Shown here: in pieces, positions 21,993 through 33,764 of the stretch
Layout: each line of letters begins with the position of its first letter
Numbering within the stretch: position 1 is the first letter of the stretch
DNA from: Poronia punctata
Lineage: Eukaryota > Ascomycota > Sordariomycetes > Xylariales > Xylariaceae
Assembly: GCA_022579005.1 (NCBI GenBank)
Contig: MU401456.1
Coordinates: 62,001-126,000, forward strand
DNA: 64,000 nucleotides
Direction of reading: 5' to 3'
Notes under the pieces: generated by a model
What the model was told of the DNA's origin: nothing
Seen by the model: only the letters and a program-made list of their open reading frames with translations
Database searches by the model: none
Translations under genes and position numbers: made by a program

Positions 21993-22006
21993 TTATATAT
22001 ATATAC
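21993..22006 (-). promoter_or_regulatory. TATA-like run for the 21868 gene
   Basis: On the minus strand the sequence reads TATATATATATAAG about 125 nt before the Met at 21868. Its position argues against using the more upstream in-frame Met codons at 22057 and 21985. Confidence 0.4.
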
Positions 22007-22057
22007 ACATTGGAGTTTTCTTGTGTAAACAATCTTGAACTTGGCAAAGAATGTCAT

Positions 22058-22974
22058 AACAACAAGGGCATTGTCTGTGATCTATCTACACTTAACTTCT
22101 TTATTGTTTGATGACAAGAGCAAGTAACAGTCAGATGAAGTACTAACCTAACAGGTTGGTTATAACAGCTCATTCACGCTTCAGTCTTCTTTTATTAGCA
22201 TTACATTCCTTATCTTGGTCAATGGAAATGTTCTGATCATAACACTTTACTGCATCCACTATCGTCATGAAGATGTTACACGAGCGCGTTTGCCCTCGTG
22301 TACAACGACCGACTGACATTTATCATATATACATGTTACTCCAAGATTTCCTTTAGATGACTCTCTCCGACTTGAACTGACAAGTTTCCATCATTTATTT
22401 ACCTAGCTATATCAACCAATGTGTAAGTGTGTCTATTCCCCCCCCCCCCCCACACACACACACACCATAATAGGGTTGTCATGTATGAATCCCCCGGGTC
22501 AAACAAAGGAATCAAAGACTCCCAGTGCTCTTTGATAAGTCCGAATGCTAGAACATCAAGTTTTCACAAAAACAACCGAACAAAGGTAGTCATACTTGCT
22601 TTATCCGAGTTAAATTACACAAGACAAATATACCGCCGAGATAAAAATTGTGATGCGGTATGCTCGCATGACTGACCTTTTTTTTCCACCCAGACCTTCC
22701 CTTCATTTCTTGACTACCTACCTACATATATTTCAACTCTTTAAAATATTTTTAAGCTTTCTCATATCCCCTTTCAAATTCTTCAACTCCCTATTTTCTG
22801 TAATTAACACTTTCTTAATATCCTTACCTATTTTTGTTTTAATCATACCCCCTTTAAACAACCCATTCTGTCCGGCACAGACACTTTCTTTTTTTTACCT
22901 ACCCTCCTATTTCATTCCAACTTGACATTACGAAAACAGGATTCCCACCCTAATTAATTATCCAATAATCTAAC
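22058..22974. other. Intergenic with pyrimidine-rich leader
   Basis: A C-run followed by a short CA repeat sits at about 22439-22465. From about 22677 to 22935 the plus strand is strongly pyrimidine-rich, typical of a fungal promoter and leader ahead of the 22975 gene. Confidence 0.55.
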
Positions 22975-23796
22975 ATGTGTTTCAGCTCTCACTCCAACTC
23001 CGACTACGAAGAAGAAGAAGAAGTCCCAGTAAGTCGACCAGTATACACACGACCAGAACAGCACGCGCGAACAGTCGCGCGACCAAGACAGCAGACACGA
23101 GAAGAGATGGCCAAGAGGGAACGCCAGGCGCGAGCCACAGAAGCCGCTCAGCGATACGGCTGGCCGACAGCCACGGACCGTGACTCGGTCATCGAGCCGA
23201 GGGTCGCTGCCAACTTTACAACCATGCCCGGATCCGAGTTGTATGATCCCTACGCAAGACCTAACCATACTACTACTACTATCCCACAACGTCAACGGAG
23301 AAACGTGTACGATCCGCCCATTTACCAACAGGCCATGTTACAATCATCGCAAGGAGGAGAAGTAGTAGTAGTAAATCGACATCAACAACAGTCTCGGAAT
23401 GTGTACGAGCGACCTATCTACCAACAACAACAGCACCAGCACTCACAACAAGTAATTACTCGGCAACCACAACCACCACCACCACCGGCGCCGATACAGC
23501 GGAAGCCGGTGGCTAGGAGACCTACTCAGGTATGTCACCGACCGGCGCCAGTAGTAGCGCAGAGACCGGTGATTGTTCAGAATGCCAGACGGGATATTCT
23601 AGAGCCGCAGGCGGCGCGCCTCGTGAGGCGAGATTCGAACGGTATTTCCGAATGTAGCAGCGATGGGGAAGAGAGTCGTGAGAGGTTGAGGAATTATACC
23701 GTTTCTCCACTCAACTCACCCGAGCCTGTGAATAGTCCTGGAGGTCTGTATACGCAGATGGGGTTGGGCCTGCCCCATGGACGCGGCGCGTTCTAA
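22975..23796 (+). CDS. Gln/Pro-rich disordered orphan protein
   Basis: Single-exon frame of 273 residues with no recognised domain. It opens MCFSSHSNSDYEEEEEVPVS. It contains two similar motifs, RRNVYDPPIYQQ and SRNVYERPIYQQ, about 35 residues apart. Gln-rich tracts, a Pro stretch (QPQPPPPPAPIQ) and many Arg-Pro pairs follow. The C terminus has SPLNSPEPVNSPGG, with several Ser-Pro sites for proline-directed kinases. A long pyrimidine-rich leader precedes it. Composition suggests a disordered adaptor or scaffold, which is only inference. The first ATG is used. Confidence 0.6.
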   Translation: MCFSSHSNSDYEEEEEVPVSRPVYTRPEQHARTVARPRQQTREEMAKRERQARATEAAQRYGWPTATDRDSVIEPRVAANFTTMPGSELYDPYARPNHTTTTIPQRQRRNVYDPPIYQQAMLQSSQGGEVVVVNRHQQQSRNVYERPIYQQQQHQHSQQVITRQPQPPPPPAPIQRKPVARRPTQVCHRPAPVVAQRPVIVQNARRDILEPQAARLVRRDSNGISECSSDGEESRERLRNYTVSPLNSPEPVNSPGGLYTQMGLGLPHGRGAF

Positions 23797-24131
23797 GGTG
23801 GAAGAAACAGGGGGATAAGGTAGGTAAGCAAAAAAAGGGGGGGGATTAATAGCCCTCCGACTCTCTCGGGCACTATAGAAACCCCCCGGATACGGCAATA
23901 GACATTAAATATGGCTGTAGGATGCTTACTTCACATCAACCCTTAACCCAGAAGGTAGATGTAATGACAACGTTATGGTTAAATCGAGCTTGCATACTAC
24001 GTCGTGTTCTTCAAATTTTGTTGAATGTATCTTGGAAAGTGACTAGACAGATACGTGCATGTTATTCTTGGCCAGTACTCTGTCAGCTTTTGTCTCCAAC
24101 CATTATCTTCGTCAGTACTGGTTGTGATGTG
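23797..24131. other. Short intergenic gap, convergent genes
   Basis: No gene seen. The first part is purine-rich with a G run near 23840. Confidence 0.6.
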
Positions 24132-25754
24132 TCAAGGCTTCCAACCTCCAGTCCGGTCACGGAAGAGACCATCTGGGTCGTACTTGGCCGCCACCTGACG
24201 TGCAAATTCTCGGCTTTCGGGACGTAATCGACCCCAATAATCGGCACGGTAGAACCCGTAGTTCATGAAGACAGGACAATACACATCAGGGAGTACACCT
24301 TCTTCCTGCCATCCGAGCACACGCTGCCGAACACCCCCGTATGTCGCCTCGAGGGTGTTGGCCATCTTGTTATAATCTGTCTGCGGAATGAAACTGTAGT
24401 TCAGCTCGAGGATGAGGCGGTCTGCTTCGTCGTCTGCGTCGATCAAGTCCGGCGCACGGGCCTTGGCCTGACGTGCGATTGATTTCGGGAATGGCTGATA
24501 TGCAATAGAAGCTACGATTCCGGGCTCGAGTAAGGTCGTGCCCGAAATGTTCCGCCAATGCGCATGGATTCCTTCCATCACTGTTTCTGCATTCTCGCTC
24601 GAGGGCAATGGCACGGTTTCCGTTCCAATCGTCACGACGGATCCTTTTATGACGACCCAATTGCTACCGCCAATGAGGTCCGAATACGTCTGGGTTTTCA
24701 CCGTGTTCAGTATCGGCACCCCGGCGCTGGTAAAGTTCTTGAAGAGGTTCGCCGGGGGTGTAGGCCCGTCATAAAAGAGGAAGAGAATCCAGGTGTCAAC
24801 GAGCTCGATGTCGATCAAGGGGGGGATCACGAGTCCTGTACTACGTTCTGCCGTCATTATAACGGCTGCTCGGTCGTCCGTGTTGTATTCGGCAAAGTCC
24901 CTCACAGCCCGTAGCAGCTTCGAGGCAACCCTCTTGTTATGAAGGAAGACCACGTTTCCACCCCAGATATTACCCTGGCGATACGTCTGCAGAGTATAAG
25001 CGGTTACAATACCGACTAAAGAAAGACTCCGTTAGCTGATTGTGCGAGCCCAGACGAAGCTATCAAGAGAACCTTGGATGCCACGTGGGCACGTACAGTT
25101 ATTGCCACCACCCTTCAGTGCACGGGCCAGGTCTGCGTTCTCGTCCTGTGATGCAGTCACGACGGTCCCGTTGGCCAACACCACCTCGTACTCGAGCGCC
25201 GAGCTTGCTGCCCATCCATACTGCGCACTCATGTACGAGAGGCCGCCACCGAGTATTAGCCCCCCAGTTCCGGTATTCCCGATCCTGCCGCCAACGAACG
25301 TCCAACCGGAGCCCTGGAGCTTCGCAGCGATATCATCCAACCGGTTACCAGGGCCCATCCGGAGTACTCCCGTGTTCGAGTCCAGGATAGCTTCATCCAG
25401 CCGAGCCGTGGAGATCAGAGGTCCACCGGCGACGCTGGAGAAGTAATTGTTGGGGTTATGTCCCCCTGACTTGACTGCAAAGCTCTCATTTCCCTGGTTT
25501 ATAGTTTGCATGATAACCGAGACTTCGGCTGCCGAAGTTGGAAATAGAATGCATGATGGCTTGAGTGAGATGCACGAGGTGGACCAGTACTTGTTTTGCT
25601 CTGATATGTAGTCGAGAGATAGAGGGTAGGCTACGTCGATGTCGGTGTTTGAGGCAATAGTAGAGCATGTATCTGCACTGATGAGTGTGCTCGAGGCAAG
25701 ACAAAGGAGGAGGGCGGCCCGCATAGTTCGAAAACGATGTAGAAGCAGCAACAT
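24132..25754 (-). CDS. Secreted FAD-linked oxidoreductase (berberine-bridge type)
   Basis: Oxidase of the PCMH/berberine-bridge-enzyme family, using covalently bound FAD. Exons 25097-25754 and 24132-25015, with an 81-nt intron (GTACGT donor), give 513 residues. A signal peptide is present. The cleaner one starts at Met11 (25724, MRAALLLCLASSTLISA); the upstream Met is retained as the model start. FAD domain: CILFPTSAAEVSVIM, SGGHNPNNY with His99 as probable 8-alpha attachment site, and GGRIGNTGTGGLILGGGLSY. The junction restores the family block GGGNNFGIVTAYTL. The second attachment Cys of bicovalent members is absent (GNTGTGG). The C-terminal BBE segment is NYGFYRADYWGRL, ending in YDPDGLFRDRTGGWKP. 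No secondary-metabolite genes surround it, so a sugar or small-phenol oxidase role is as likely as a biosynthetic one. Confidence 0.88.
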
Positions 25755-27433
25755 GTTGCCGTTCCCCGATTGTTAGAACTTTCCCCCGTTATTTATACGA
25801 TGTGATACTATGGCGATCTCCCGTTTGGTACCAAGACGTTGGATAAGAGGACCATCTGAGCCAAAAACAGGGCAGACAACACGATGTTAATATACTCGTC
25901 GATCAGCATCGCGGGCTCGCGAGCGTGTAGTGCACCACGTGCACCAGCACGAGTAGTTGCAACTTGCGGGGCATGTTGGCTTTACTGGGCGCATAATCCT
26001 GTATTTGCACACGGGCTGAAGATTCCTGATCCACGGAGGAGACGTTATAACCCTGGCCAACCTAGACTCGTCGAATATTGCTACCCAGGCTGTCCGGATT
26101 ATAAATGCAACGCTGACAGGGGTCCCAAATCTTGGGATTTTTGCCTCCCTTTCAGAGCTACAATGTCAGATAGCTATGGCTATGATCGGATAGACTCATA
26201 TTTGTTCTTCATACTCCCAAAAGTGCACACAAGGCCCTGTGGGTCATCAACGGCATCGACATGCCGTCAGGAATCTGGGCTCCATGGTTGGGCGGCATCA
26301 CATCGCGACCGTCGAGGTTTGCTTAATCAGGGGTCGCAGGGGAGAGGATGCAACATGCATCTCGAGTGCCAAGGGGAAAGGACCAGCTCGGAGCTTGCTA
26401 CGGACCATATCAGCCTATAACATGCAAGATCAATATTGGGGTACACACCAGGTAGCATCGAACCGACCCGACACGGGCCGCTATACTGGCTAGGAGGTCA
26501 AGCTGATATAAGAAAAGGGGAGACTATAGAAAAACAAACCGTGGTAGCGAGTAGGCACAACATCATCTCACAAATGGCAGTCTATTTCCCTCGCTTAGGC
26601 AACAGTGATGTCACTCTAATATAAGCGAGCTGTGACAGTTCAGCTTGCATGGGAGGCATAAAGACACCGATTGGTCTTTATTGGCCCCAAGTTGCCAGGT
26701 ACGATGAGGAAATCTGTCAGATTGGTGGCGCGACGACGTTGGGGGGGGTTTGAAGGTTGTAAACCTTGTACGTACTCGTAAGCGATGCTTCAGGATGAAG
26801 GTCAGGTTACCTTGTAAAGCCTGTCCTAGAAGATGGATCATCGCTATGGAAGAGTAACGGAACGTGTGGGTGCCTGGCTGCGGGGTGGAAATGCTGGGGA
26901 ACGGCTGACAGACATGTCAGCAGCCTAGCCAAGAGAGAATAAATCCAACTTGAGAAGCCATTCTGAATCACGTGTAAAATATACTATGCATCACCGTTAC
27001 TTGGTATCACTGTGCTGTAGATAATCTGGTCAACAACGTCGGTATCTTTGAAGTGATGTCCTGTATTTAGGCCCTCATGGCACTGAGGTCCCTTTATAGT
27101 GGAGGTTACCTAAGGCATGGACACAGGTTAAGTAAGTACCTACGTGTAACCAGTAGGCAGCCAGGTGGCGTAGCCAAACGCTGAATATTGACCAGGTGAC
27201 GGACAGATGCCAGGATTAAGGTATGTTCTTGTTAGGGTAGTCGCACGCATCTACTTGTTGAGGTCCTGCCTACATATAATGTACCTAATTTTATTTTACA
27301 AGCACATCCAGTGACATTGTATATGACGTTCCGTGTGTTTGAAAACCTCAATTAGAGGCTAACCTTTCAGCTCAAGCTGATGAAATAGGAGCCTTTCCGA
27401 TCTTGCGCCGAGTTACCAAAAGAATGCACAAAC
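25755..27433. other. Intergenic, 1.7 kb, no supported gene
   Basis: A frame of 178 residues at 25884-26420 has no motif, biased composition or splice support. Nothing repeated or structured seen. Confidence 0.55.
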
Positions 27434-29641
27434 ATGTTTGACCAAATCCTCAAATCGGCCCGCACTTTAGCAGCGGCAACATCACCTCCAGAAGCCGCCA
27501 AGCTACTGGCACAAAGTGAGTTGACTTGAGCATTACTTCACTTCTCATACTGACCCGATCTGTGTTTCTAGATGTACCCGATCAAGTCACCATAGAAGGT
27601 GTGAAGGAATTCATCTCCCATGATCATCCAGCATCGGTTAGTATAGCGTAACGCCACGAAGTTCGTGGACATGTACTAAACCACATTGCGTCTATAGGAT
27701 GCATGCGCGGTACTGCAAACCCTGTATGCCACTTTGACATCGGGGAACCTTGATGACGCAGATGGCTCTAAGGAGTCGCTTGAGTATATCGCCCTACAGG
27801 TCGGTCATCTCATGGAGCCTGTTTGCTCAGGGGCCTCATTTGACGAAGGTATGTATCCATCCCCTTTATCCCCTCACCTGTCTCTTTTGGCTATAGACAG
27901 CTTAACTAGTGCTCTCCTTAAGACTCAACCGACTATGAATCCATATCTCGGAGCGGTGAGCTTGGTTTGCATGTCATCGGGGAACTATCAAAGATTTCCC
28001 GACACAAGCTCGTCCTCCCCCCACGTGCCCTTCTATCTATAGTCGCATACACGAACCCGGAAGACACTTGGTCGTCGAGCTCTTTGGCCGAAAAATCACG
28101 GTCTCTTATCTCAGCCTATTTCGATCACTACGAGCCAGGGAAAGGAGCCCTTGGAGGTGAGAGACAGCGGTTCGTGACAGAGGACGCTCTAACAGGTTTC
28201 CTCCGCCCCTTGTTCGTGAAATCCCGCCCCACTACTGTGACGGCCTCCGGGCGCCCCGCTGCTTTTCCGGAGCCGCCCTCGCGCTATGCGCAAGGTGACG
28301 GTTTCGGCGGTGCTGCAGACGACGTCACCAATACAAAACCGTGGAAGTATGCAAGGCGCTACGCAGTTACCGTCTTTGAATGGGCCGTGGATAGTGCAGA
28401 TGTAGGTTCCCCATCAACCCCCTGCCGGCATGTAGCGGTGCCATTTGATGAAATCTTCAACAGCATCCTGCTAACATGCCCTCCCAGACTGAACTTCTAC
28501 AACAGCACTGGCCACTTTACACGCCCGTCCTCCTCACCTTGCTAGACGAGCCAGAACCAACCTGGCTAAAACGCCGCTCACTCTCCATCTTCCGCACTTT
28601 CTGGGCCCGGTGTCCAGAAGGCCTGCTGTCCCGCATAGGTCTAACCGATGTCTTTGAGCAAGCTGTGTTCCCGGTCGTGCTCAGCCTACCACGGCTAACA
28701 CCTGAGACCGAGTCGCTTGCCCTGCTGGGTGCCGCGTACCCTGCCCTTTTCGACATGGCTGGTGTACTAAACTCGGATGCTGGCGTGGATGGAGATACAA
28801 AGGACGCGGGTGAAGCTGCGAATAATGAACCAGCATATCGAAATCAAGGGTTTACAGATGCACAGCGAAAATTGCTCGACAAGATCGTCAGGGAAGGGAT
28901 CATGGTCGGCTACCATCACGCAAAGGAGAATATCCGCCTCGTAGACTTCTTGTGCAAAACGCTACGCTCTTTCGTGAGCGGTATTGGCATAATATCTGTC
29001 AAGTATTTGAAAGTAAGTCATTTATGCCATGCTAAACCTTCTCTGCGACGCGAGTTCAGGAATCACATGCATCCCTCGTATCACACTCTCTAAAGGACAA
29101 AAAAGCAATTGTGGCTACCTGGATTGCGCTTCAATATGAGAAGCTTCCAGTTCGCTAACAAACGTTATCTTATCGTTAACTCGTATCTCGCTGGCGGACC
29201 CCTTGTAAAAGGAGAAATCTGACAGAGGAAAAGACCTCGCAGGTTTCCCGAGAGGCAATTGTGCTAACGAGCAAGTAGGACATCATGCCCCTGGTTACAG
29301 AAATTTTGACGGATCCATTCGGCACGAAATATCCGCAAGCCTTGCTCTCAGCTACCTTGCTATTGCAGGAAGTTTTGCAGACATGTTGGCCTCGGGCGCA
29401 GCATTACTGCAACGTAGTAATCCGATGCATAATGATCTGCTGGCTTAATATAGAAGATGACGATTCCCTTACTACCGATAAAAGAACAGAGGCCCAACTA
29501 AAGCAGCATCTAGCCAGGGTTGCCGAGACACTCTTTGCAATCATGGCTGCCGCTAAGTTGGATATCTCTGATCGGTTAAGCCCACTTGTCGGGAAAGAAC
29601 CGCGACTGCGTTCATTATTCTCGGGCTGTAAAGTGGGTTGA
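27434..29641 (+). CDS. TTI2: TTI2, subunit of the TEL2-TTI1-TTI2 complex
   Basis: HEAT-type scaffold that works with Tel2, Tti1 and Hsp90 to fold and assemble PI3K-like kinases (TOR, ATM/ATR, TRRAP). Six exons: 27434-27515, 27572-27636, 27698-27848, 27923-28401, 28488-29012, 29279-29641 (554 residues, all in phase). The conserved core reads LYTPVLLTLLDEPEPTWLKR then LSIFRTFWARCPEGLLSRIG and VFPVVLSLPRLTPETESLAL. This is the TTI2 family region. The last junction gives KYLK followed by DIMPLVTEILTDPF. Intron 5 is 266 nt, far longer than the other introns (56-86 nt), and could hide an unrecognised alternative exon. The gene converges with FIG4, with 117 nt between stops. Confidence 0.85.
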
Positions 29642-29758
29642 GACTGAAAATGTCACAGGAAAGGTGGGCATGTGACATTGGGCTCAAAGTTTAAAATGAT
29701 CCGAGAAAGTGTCATCGATGGCCTCGCTCGGGGGCGTCCTCTGCGCTGCCGACGAATC

Positions 29759-32746
29759 CTAGTCAACCGGCTGCTGTTTAAAGAGAGATTTGCCGCGAAG
29801 CCACTTTTTATACGCCTTGTACCTTTTCTTGACTAGGTCCTCATCTGTGACAGTCAAGGGATTTTCAGCAACACGGAGCAGCTCAGAATATGCCGCCGTA
29901 TCTTCTTCGCTGCCGCTAGGAGCTAGACCATCTATCTGCCAACTGCCGTTCAGATATTCTTGGTACTCGGACGAATCGATATCGGTTGGTGGCTCGTTTG
30001 AAACGACTAGCGGAAGACTTTGCGGGTGACTAACATACCGCGTGTAGTCTTCTTCTTCCACGGAGCTGACGGAAGGATTCAGTGACTCATGAACCACCTT
30101 TGTGAAGGTCCACTGAGCTGCCTTGAACTTTTCCTGCGGTGTCTGCTTATGTTTACTGCCGTCGATGGGCGTATCCACCGTTTCTTTCATAATACTATGG
30201 GGGACCATTGGTCTGTCCGCCGGGATCGGCTGTAACCAGCGGTGGATAGAGATACCTTTGGCGCTGGCCTTTTCTGTCATCTGCTCTGTAGCAACAGAGG
30301 ACGAATCGTCCTCGGGTGGTTTGATGGCGTCGTGAGGGTCGACGATCGTTACCCCTTTCTTTCCTGCAGCCTTCCGCTTTTCATTGGTCTCTTGGTCTCC
30401 CTCCGTGCGGACTCGGAAAGGGCTAAGGTCATATCTGCCCTCTTGCGTGGATCTAAAAGGTATATACTTGATGGTTGAGTTCATCTTGTATGAGAACATT
30501 CTCGGGAATGATGAGAGTGTAGCTGGTCGATAATACTCCAGCCAGTAATCGTCAAAGAATGACAACGGCTTGTTTCCCAGCTCGCCTCTGAGCGGCACCG
30601 AATCGGGCGTCGTCTTCTTCTGGAGAAAGTCCGGGTTGAACCAGTGGATATAATCCGGGTGGTGCGTTTCAGACCATGTTCGAGGATCTTCATGGTGCAG
30701 GTAGTAGTCTGTAGAAAGATCCCACAACATTGGTTGCCCCTGGGCAAAGATGTAGTTGCCAAGGAAAAGATTATATGCCTCCTGTCTCTGGCTATCGAGA
30801 AACGAGTTGTTGTAGTAGCGTTTGAAGCTCTCGATCATATCCCGGGAATGACTTGTCCATTGGTTGATCTTGCGGTATGTCTCCATAGTGTTCACTAGTT
30901 GAGAACCGCCATACTGCACCGCAATGGTGTCGCCGTGATCGTGATACATGTGAGTGAATAGGTTGACAGCGTCGGTGTCGTAGTCGATGGATGTATTCTC
31001 GAGAATTCCAAGCGCATGAAGCTGATGTCCGAGAGCGCGCTTCCCAATGACGAACTGGGCCGCATTGGTGCGGTCTAGACAATCGATACAGTTAGTCCTG
31101 GCTACTCCATTCTGTACCCTGCAAGGTGTAATATCCCCGTCACCGTTTCGAAAGAAGCCAGTCTTTGTAACGACGGCTTCGGCAATACTTTCAAGGGTAC
31201 CGATGACATCCTGGTCTCTGCTTTTTGCAGCTCTGCTCATATCCCAGGCTTTGTGTATAATCTTGTGCTCGTCCGGGAGGAATTGGTTGAGGTAATTGAT
31301 AGCGTTGGTGTATTCGTGAAGCAATTTCGATTCTCGTGGCGTCCTCTCTCTGGACTTGACCAAGTTCAAGACATAAATGGGGGAGCCGTAACGTTCGAAC
31401 AAGTTATTGAAGTGCAAGGCAGCGGCCGTGTAGAAAGGATCGACGAGATTAAGTTCTATCGGTGGCTTCGGCGTGACACCGATGTTATCTTGCGTCCAGT
31501 ATAGGGGGATACTGCCCCTATGTTGCACATACGAGGTGAAGTGAGGATTGGCAAAGAGCCTGGGCCCGGCCGAGTGGAAGGAAGTGGTCAAGGATTCCGA
31601 GACGATTTGCTCCGTCTCGACATCGTTAGCGACATAGCCCAGATCGTTGGCACCACGTTTCAAAAAGCGAGCACCAGCGAAGAATCGTGAACGGCGGGCT
31701 ATTATAGTAATGTGCGCCGTTCTCCCGTAGACGGATATGGCAGCTTGGTCTATGTACCCATGGATTATCGGACGGCACCAGTCGTAGGGATGGGACAAAG
31801 TATCTGTGGCAGGCCGAAGAAGATGATTGTTCCAGACGAACATGTTATTATAATCGTGGTGGGTTGTTCCCGGCAGCCCCTCCTTCAAGGCGGCACGCTC
31901 TCTGCTGATATTATGTTGCAGCGTCCTTGTAATATCGTACGAGTAGCTATAATAAAACGACCTCGTCAAGTCTAAGTGGTTAAGAATACCGAGGAAGCGA
32001 GATTCTTCCGCATTCCGCGTATCGGTCTTGTACTTGGCTGGCGTTAGAGGGATCAACTCGGTTCCATCAACCTGGTAGACGTAATGGCCGCCTATCATTG
32101 CCACGGTGCTCTTCTTGGTAATCAACATCATGTAGAAGGGCCCGGTAAACCTTATAAAGCCAAGGAGCCCCCAAGCCGTGCATCGTTCTTTGATACCACC
32201 GGTGCCCTTGTTTCCGTGGTCGATGGTATCGAGGAGCGAGATCATCTCCTTCCGACCATAGATGGTCTTGTCATCGGTAATGCCCAGTTCGGAGCCATCA
32301 TGGGTGTTGCGCTCGACTTTCAGAACGCGAAAGCGCTTCTCCGTCACATCTCCACCGACGATATAGTAACGGCTGGCGGTTTCATACAAGGTAAATTTGT
32401 GCATCTTGTGCACCAACGGGTCCGACGTTCTCTCGTCATCAGGCGGAGTTATTTCTCTATGGGAAGGGTTCGGACTATGAGTACGGACAAAAGGTTTGGC
32501 TACGGATGGCTCTTCCTCATTATCAAATTCCGTCGCACTCTTGTGTGTCTTGGCATGCTGCAAAAGTGTTTCGCTACTGGCGTTGTTTTGCAGCAGAGGA
32601 AAGGAAGGCTCATCATTACCCTTCCCAGGTGCCTCGTCACGCTCAACTTTTGTAGAAATACTCGACGGTTGAGACGGCGCCTGACCAGGTTCAGCCTGTG
32701 ACTCGATGGCAGGCTTGTTGCCACTTGGTTCAGTTGTTTCCGTCAT
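29759..32746 (-). CDS. FIG4: FIG4 polyphosphoinositide 5-phosphatase
   Basis: SAC-domain phosphatase that turns over PI(3,5)P2 on the vacuole and endosome, normally bound to Vac14 and the Fab1/PIKfyve kinase. Single exon, 995 residues, slightly longer than yeast (about 880) and human (about 907) forms. The N-terminal 100 residues are disordered and acidic. The SAC domain starts with YIVGGDVTEKRFRVLKVER and continues through KERCTAWGLLGFIRFTGPFY. The catalytic Cx5R loop is RTNCIDCLDRTNAAQF at about residue 550. The C-terminal third (from about 700) includes HWFNPDFLQKKTTPDS and a Fig4-type tail. A long intronless gene among intron-rich neighbours. Together with AP-1 beta and EMC4 it belongs to the endomembrane set of this region. 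Confidence 0.95.
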   Translation of the reverse strand: MTETTEPSGNKPAIESQAEPGQAPSQPSSISTKVERDEAPGKGNDEPSFPLLQNNASSETLLQHAKTHKSATEFDNEEEPSVAKPFVRTHSPNPSHREITPPDDERTSDPLVHKMHKFTLYETASRYYIVGGDVTEKRFRVLKVERNTHDGSELGITDDKTIYGRKEMISLLDTIDHGNKGTGGIKERCTAWGLLGFIRFTGPFYMMLITKKSTVAMIGGHYVYQVDGTELIPLTPAKYKTDTRNAEESRFLGILNHLDLTRSFYYSYSYDITRTLQHNISRERAALKEGLPGTTHHDYNNMFVWNNHLLRPATDTLSHPYDWCRPIIHGYIDQAAISVYGRTAHITIIARRSRFFAGARFLKRGANDLGYVANDVETEQIVSESLTTSFHSAGPRLFANPHFTSYVQHRGSIPLYWTQDNIGVTPKPPIELNLVDPFYTAAALHFNNLFERYGSPIYVLNLVKSRERTPRESKLLHEYTNAINYLNQFLPDEHKIIHKAWDMSRAAKSRDQDVIGTLESIAEAVVTKTGFFRNGDGDITPCRVQNGVARTNCIDCLDRTNAAQFVIGKRALGHQLHALGILENTSIDYDTDAVNLFTHMYHDHGDTIAVQYGGSQLVNTMETYRKINQWTSHSRDMIESFKRYYNNSFLDSQRQEAYNLFLGNYIFAQGQPMLWDLSTDYYLHHEDPRTWSETHHPDYIHWFNPDFLQKKTTPDSVPLRGELGNKPLSFFDDYWLEYYRPATLSSFPRMFSYKMNSTIKYIPFRSTQEGRYDLSPFRVRTEGDQETNEKRKAAGKKGVTIVDPHDAIKPPEDDSSSVATEQMTEKASAKGISIHRWLQPIPADRPMVPHSIMKETVDTPIDGSKHKQTPQEKFKAAQWTFTKVVHESLNPSVSSVEEEDYTRYVSHPQSLPLVVSNEPPTDIDSSEYQEYLNGSWQIDGLAPSGSEEDTAAYSELLRVAENPLTVTDEDLVKKRYKAYKKWLRGKSLFKQQPVD

Positions 32747-33764
32747 CCCGCCGGCAACTGAGGGGTATCCATATGTCGAGTTTCTGCGGATTACGTTTTC
32801 TCCCGGACAAAAGCAAATAGGCTCAGCACCAGATCTACTATGAATAGGTGTGCTGTGACGGAGTTATTGAATGTGTACTTAGGTATTAGATAGGTAGGTG
32901 TGAAAATAAGTAGGTACTAGTATATGAACCGAATACAAACGTATGCTCGTCTGTGACGAGATGGATTGCCTGCAGCCCAATGACCTACGTACCAGTCGAA
33001 ATGGATGTGAAACCAAGGAGGTTAACCACTCAAGTAGGGCTGTTGGGGGGGCCTAGATACCCCTAAATGCACCTACTGTAGCGGTTTCCACAGGGGTCAA
33101 ATATCGACCAATCCCACCTAATGCTCCCCTGCCAGCAAATGAAGGCAAAGATGGTCGTAGGTTAGTCTAGATAAACAGCCTTTGCAATAAGATTGAGATG
33201 TCTCGACCATTTCTTTTAATCGGCCATTTGATGCCTAAGGTATGGCGCCTGTTGGAGATGGAAGCGGTAAAGAAAAGCTAATACACCATAAGCTTCCACG
33301 CTCCTTGCGATGACTATGACTAGGTACATATTCCTCCAACCCGGACACATTCACTCATTTGCCAAAACTACCCACACGAGTGGTATACGAGTAGTGGAAA
33401 TATGGCATTCTTCAAGTACACGTACAAGGCCAACCACCACCAATAGAGCCTAGAATACTGACTTGAGTCGCGGTAACGGTTCATCTGGGGCACCATAAGG
33501 CGCGGGCCATATCGGTCCAAAACTCTTGGGAGGGCTGCAAAGCTCTTGTTTAATATGTGAGCATACGCCAAGTACCGTAATGGCCGGGCATACAATACCT
33601 ATGTCGCTAGATGGCATCAGACCAATGCCCCTTGTCACGAGAGCAAAATATACGGCAAGAAAACAGAAATGACGGCGCAAGAAACAGACGACGAGACTTT
33701 CTTGACTATGCATATTGGAACGGATTTATTATAGCTGAATAAAATGTACAACGGGCGTGTCAAT
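32747..33764. other. Intergenic, FIG4 upstream region
   Basis: TAGGTAGG words at about 32885-32900. No gene seen. Confidence 0.6.

Noticed and set aside
24132..25754. FAD oxidase and MBL hydrolase as parts of a secondary-metabolite cluster
   Set aside because: They are 29 kb apart with housekeeping genes between, and no polyketide synthase, NRPS, terpene synthase or cluster regulator is in the window.
25884..26420. 178-residue open frame upstream of the FAD oxidase gene
   Set aside because: No signal peptide, domain or neighbouring splice signals. Composition resembles random translation.
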